This document shows, one piece after another, positions 61,901-64,000 of a stretch of DNA of 64,000 nucleotides. The stretch comes from Oscillatoria princeps RMCB-10 (GTDB lineage: Bacteria; Cyanobacteriota; Cyanobacteriia; Cyanobacteriales; Oscillatoriaceae). Position 1 is the first letter of the stretch, and each line of letters starts with the position of its first letter. The translations under genes and the position numbers were made by a program. Under the pieces are notes generated by a model. That model was given only the letters and a program-made list of their open reading frames with translations. It had not been told where the DNA came from and did not search any database. Where the stretch lies: assembly GCA_019359235.1 (NCBI GenBank), contig JAHHHT010000006.1, positions 271,758 to 335,757 of the forward strand. The letters are read 5' to 3'.

Positions 61901-64000
61901 GATTAACCCCAACTCCAATTTAACGCAAGGGACAGATTACTACGTTGAAATTGCCAGCGGTGCGATTAAGGATATGGCTGGCAACAACTTTGCCGGTGTT
62001 AGTGAGAATAGCACCTGGAACTTCAAAACCAGTGTTTTGAATGATAATTTCGCCAACCGGATTCTGCTAAGTGGCGTACCTGTGAGTACAACCGGCTCAA
62101 ATGTGGGATACACAGGAGAAGTAGGCGAAGCCAGCCAAAGTGGCACAACGAACTCGGCTTGGTGGTCTTGGACTGCACCCAGTAGCGGCACTTTTGTCAT
62201 AGACACAAAGGGGAGTAATTTCGATACTTACCTGTTTGTTTTCACCGGCTCAGCAGTTAATACCCTAAATCGGATTGCCTCTGATGATGATGGTGGCGGG
62301 AATTACACTAGCCTGCTCAGCCTTAATGCCACAGCCGGAACAACCTATCAAATTGCTGTGGATGGTTATAGCAGTTATACCGGTTCGATTCAACTGAATA
62401 TTGCCGGCGACACAACCGCACCCACAGCCAGCAGTTTCACCCCCACCGATAATGCCACAGGGGTGGCGGTAGGCGCTAACCTAGTCGTCAACTTCAGCGA
62501 AGCGGTACAAAAAGGCACCGGCAACATCGTACTCAAGAAACGGTCTGACAACTCGGTGGTGGAAACCATTGCTGTCACTGGCAGTAATGTCACCGTCAGT
62601 GGGAGTCAACTCACGATTAACCCCACGGCAGATTTAGCGCAAGGCACAGATTACTACGTTGAAATTGCCAGCGGTGCGATTAAGGATATGGCTGGCAACA
62701 ACTTTGCCGGTGTTAGTGGGAATAGCACCTGGAACTTCAAAACCGCCGACACAACCGCACCCACAGCGACCAGTTACACCCCCACCGATAATGCCACAGA
62801 GGTTGCGCTAGGCGCTAACCTAGTTGTCAACTTCAGCGAAGCGGTACAAAAAGGCACCGGCAACATCGTGCTCAAGAAACTGTCAGACAACTCGGTGGTG
62901 GAAACCATAGCTGTCACTGGCATGAATGTCACCGTAAGTGGGAGTCAACTCACGATTAACCCAACGGCAGATTTAGCGGAATTCACAGATTACTACGTTG
63001 AAATTGCCAACGGTGCGATTAAGGATCTGGCTGGCAACAACTATGCCGGGATTACCGGAAACACCATCTGGAATTTCAAAACCGGAAACGACACAACCGC
63101 ACCCACAGCGACCAGTTACACCCCCACCGATAATGCCACAGGGGTTGCGGTAGGCGCTAACCTAGTTGTCAACTTCAGCGAAGCGGTACAAAAAGGCACC
63201 GGCAACATCGTGCTCAAGAAACTGTCTGACAACTCGGTGGTGGAAACCATCGATGTCACTGGCAGTAATGTCACCGTCAGTGGGAGTCAACTCACGATTA
63301 ACCCAACGGCAGATTTAGCGTCAGGCACAGATTACTACGTTGAAATTGCCAGCGGTGCGGTTAAGGATCTGGTTGGCAACAACTATGCCGGTGTTAGTGG
63401 GAATAGCACCTGGAATTTCAAAACCAGTGTTTTGAATGAGAATTTCGCTAACCGGATTGTGCTAAGTGGCGTACCTGTGAGTGCAACCGGCTCAAATGTG
63501 GGAGCCACAGGAGAAGTAGGCGAACCCAGCCAAAGTGACACAACTAACTCGGCTTGGTGGTCTTGGACTGCACCCAGTAGCGGCACTTTTGTGATAGACA
63601 CAAAGGGGAGTAATTTCGATACTTACTTGTCCCTTTTCACCGGCTCAGCAGTTAATACCCTAAATCGGATTGCCTCTAATGATGATAGTGGGGGGAATTT
63701 GACAAGCCTGATCAGCCTTAATGCCACAGCCGGAACCACCTATCAAATAGCTGTGGATGGTTATAGCGGTAATACCGGTTCGATTAAACTGAATATTTAC
63801 GCCGCTCCTATTAATGGTACGGCTGGCAATGACAACTTAACCGGAACTGCTAATGCAGATGTCATCTCTGGATTAGCGGGAAACGACACCCTCAATGGTG
63901 GCGATGGCAACGATAGTTTAAATGGAGGACTCGGAAACGACAGCCTGATTGGCGGATGGGGGAACGATACCTATGTTGTCGATAGTGCCGAAGATATCGT
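58938..64000 (+). CDS. Giant modular RTX surface protein (5' part)
   Basis: This frame is open from ATG 58938 to the window end, at least 1687 codons. AGGAG at 58923-58927 precedes the start. Order of parts: seven FG-GAP blades (five canonical SSVAWADYNGDGKQDFLL type, two degenerate at ~59480-59720), one SbsA/Big_5-like Ig domain, six more FG-GAP blades, two Ig domains, a PPC-like domain (62031-62405), three Ig domains, a second PPC-like domain (63427-63795) and RTX repeats (GGDGNDSLN) from ~63810. DYNGDGKQD is a calcium-binding loop. The missing signal peptide and the RTX C-terminal region point to type I secretion. The likely role is adhesion or matrix; no catalytic domain is visible in this part. 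Confidence 0.9.
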   Translation, partial: MVVNQGPSSFIEDTSVSLSSVGPSSVAWADYNGDGKQDFLLTGIDSSKLYKNTDNGFAEDTSISLPGVGTSSVAWEDYNGDGKQDLLLTGYTQSESYSGPISKLYKNTGSGFAEDTSVSLPGVSCGYVTWVDYNGDGKQDFLLAGESSSSGPISKLYKNTGNGFAEDTSVYQLPGIVQDPWWCGFYTVTFAEYNSNGQQYFVLRSQSVCEVYQYHNIYGFLPVGPGNLGFPFDRNGYVSWSEDNGEEYFLSIGGGLSKLYRRNTGTGWAGLAEDTSISLPGFERGYVAWADYNGDGKQDFLLTGESYSSRISKLYKNTGSGFVEDTSISLPGVMDGSVAWADYNGDGRQDFLLKGRTDSGSYICKLYKNNTAPDPDTTAPIATSFTPTDNATEVAADTNLFVNFSEYIQKGTGNIAIKKLSDNSVVETIAVTGSNVTVSGSKLTINPNSNLAANTDYYVEIAPGAIKDLAGNNFAGITGNSTWNFKTVFPSFVISQDIGIYLPGAPGSSVTWADYNGDGKQDLLSMGGGLSHLYQNTGNGFAEDPSISLPSVAYASVTWADYNGDGKQDFLLTGYSGSDFSDYIFKLYKNTGNGFSEDTSISLPGVSNGSRVAWADYNGDGKQDFQLTGRTGSGSYIYKLYKNTGNGFAEDTSISLPAVPVSTVAWADYNGDGKQDLLLTGESFSGSPISKLYKNTGSGFAEDTSVSLPGVRDSSVAWADYNGDGKQDFMLTGESDSGRISKLYKNTGSGFTEDTSISLPGVAWGSVAWADYNGDGAQDFLLTGQSYSGGLPLLYKNTTAPNPDTTAPTATSFTPTDNATEVAAGANLVVNFSEYIQKGTGYIAIKKLYDNSVNSVVETIYVNDSNVTVSGSKLTINPTADLVEGRDYYVEIANGAIKDLAGNNFAGVSGDSTWNFKTADTTAPTATSYTPADNATEVAVGANLVVNFSEAVQKGTGNIVLKKLSDNSVVETIAVTGSNVTVSGSQLTINPNSNLTQGTDYYVEIASGAIKDMAGNNFAGVSENSTWNFKTSVLNDNFANRILLSGVPVSTTGSNVGYTGEVGEASQSGTTNSAWWSWTAPSSGTFVIDTKGSNFDTYLFVFTGSAVNTLNRIASDDDGGGNYTSLLSLNATAGTTYQIAVDGYSSYTGSIQLNIAGDTTAPTASSFTPTDNATGVAVGANLVVNFSEAVQKGTGNIVLKKRSDNSVVETIAVTGSNVTVSGSQLTINPTADLAQGTDYYVEIASGAIKDMAGNNFAGVSGNSTWNFKTADTTAPTATSYTPTDNATEVALGANLVVNFSEAVQKGTGNIVLKKLSDNSVVETIAVTGMNVTVSGSQLTINPTADLAEFTDYYVEIANGAIKDLAGNNYAGITGNTIWNFKTGNDTTAPTATSYTPTDNATGVAVGANLVVNFSEAVQKGTGNIVLKKLSDNSVVETIDVTGSNVTVSGSQLTINPTADLASGTDYYVEIASGAVKDLVGNNYAGVSGNSTWNFKTSVLNENFANRIVLSGVPVSATGSNVGATGEVGEPSQSDTTNSAWWSWTAPSSGTFVIDTKGSNFDTYLSLFTGSAVNTLNRIASNDDSGGNLTSLISLNATAGTTYQIAVDGYSGNTGSIKLNIYAAPINGTAGNDNLTGTANADVISGLAGNDTLNGGDGNDSLNGGLGNDSLIGGWGNDTYVVDSAEDI
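58990..60050 (+). repeat. FG-GAP repeat block 1
   Basis: Seven 130-190 bp units each contain GACTACAACGGAGACGGCAA or a degenerate form (canonical positions ~59028, 59166, 59333, 59812, 59965; degenerate at ~59514 and ~59665). Seven blades would close one beta-propeller. Confidence 0.85.
60063..60396 (+). repeat. SbsA-like Ig domain copy 1
   Basis: DTTAPIATSFTPTDNATEVA to STWNFKT. It is separated from the other five copies by a second propeller block. Confidence 0.8.
60415..61330 (+). repeat. FG-GAP repeat block 2
   Basis: Six canonical units with TACAACGGAGACGG at ~60481, 60623, 60787, 60951, 61102 and 61253. The DNA identity between units and with block 1 is very high. Confidence 0.85.
61347..63425 (+). 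repeat. Five further SbsA-like Ig domains with PPC-like domain
   Basis: Near-identical ~335-bp units start at 61347, 61697, 62410, 62750 and 63091 (DTTAPTATS...TPTDNAT to STWNFKT). A PPC-like domain (62031-62405) interrupts them, and a second near-copy of it follows at 63427-63795. Confidence 0.85.

Overview
This window comes from a filamentous cyanobacterium, probably Oscillatoriales-like or a relative. The evidence is the gene content: PxcA/CemA proton-exchange protein, ArgZ/AgrE arginine dihydrolase, Hps-like polysaccharide enzymes, DUF29, a TPR-CHAT protease, AAA-type hybrid serine/threonine-histidine kinases, and RTX proteins. The intergenic DNA also carries classic cyanobacterial repeats and scattered HIP1 octamers (for example near 6526 and 13330). 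No replication origin, rRNA or plasmid gene is visible. The single tRNA is tRNA-Thr(CGU).

Layout. 1-5.3 kb: a small antitoxin-like gene, then a minus-strand pair made of a wHTH/DUF4384-like protein and a 1156-residue TPR-CHAT caspase-like protein, preceded by a four-copy 96-bp tandem repeat. 6-12 kb: a frameshifted glucose-6-phosphate-dehydrogenase-like gene, an exported cell-wall amidase, an alpha/beta-hydrolase-like membrane protein and a Yip1-like membrane protein. 12-19 kb: DUF29, ArgZ/AgrE, an RTX protein and an exported FAD oxidoreductase. 19-23 kb: two tandem serine/threonine kinases and a Spy/LTXXQ-like periplasmic protein. 23-27 kb: a MacA-MacB-type efflux operon (fusion protein, permease, ATPase). 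27-35 kb: a translationally coupled signalling pair, a 2014-residue STK-AAA-GAF-HK-REC protein and a REC-HK protein. 35-40 kb: a third kinase paralogue convergent with an SF1 helicase-like protein. 39.8-41.6 kb: an IS607-type element with a nonsense mutation in its serine recombinase. 42-47 kb: pxcA, an acetyltransferase, two GT2 glycosyltransferases (Hps-like) and cobU. 48-52 kb: a conserved hypothetical, rnz, pyk and tRNA-Thr. 53-58 kb: a patatin and the methionine-salvage set mtnD-mtnW-mtnX-mtnB, where mtnW is a RuBisCO-like protein. 58.9 kb to the window end: the 5' part of a giant modular RTX protein (FG-GAP propellers, SbsA-like Ig domains, PPC-like domains, RTX), still open at the window edge.

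The most distinctive property is repeat ecology. Several families of short palindromes, MITE-like elements and 40-100 bp tandem repeats fill the intergenic space. Some abut or supply stop codons (TPR-CHAT gene, hydrolase, mtnD). Others sit in frame inside genes (FAD oxidoreductase, hybrid kinase, helicase). The best candidates for unusual biology are the TPR-CHAT/DUF4384-like pair, the giant RTX protein, and the duplicated leader shared by the efflux operon and the locus at 35.5 kb.
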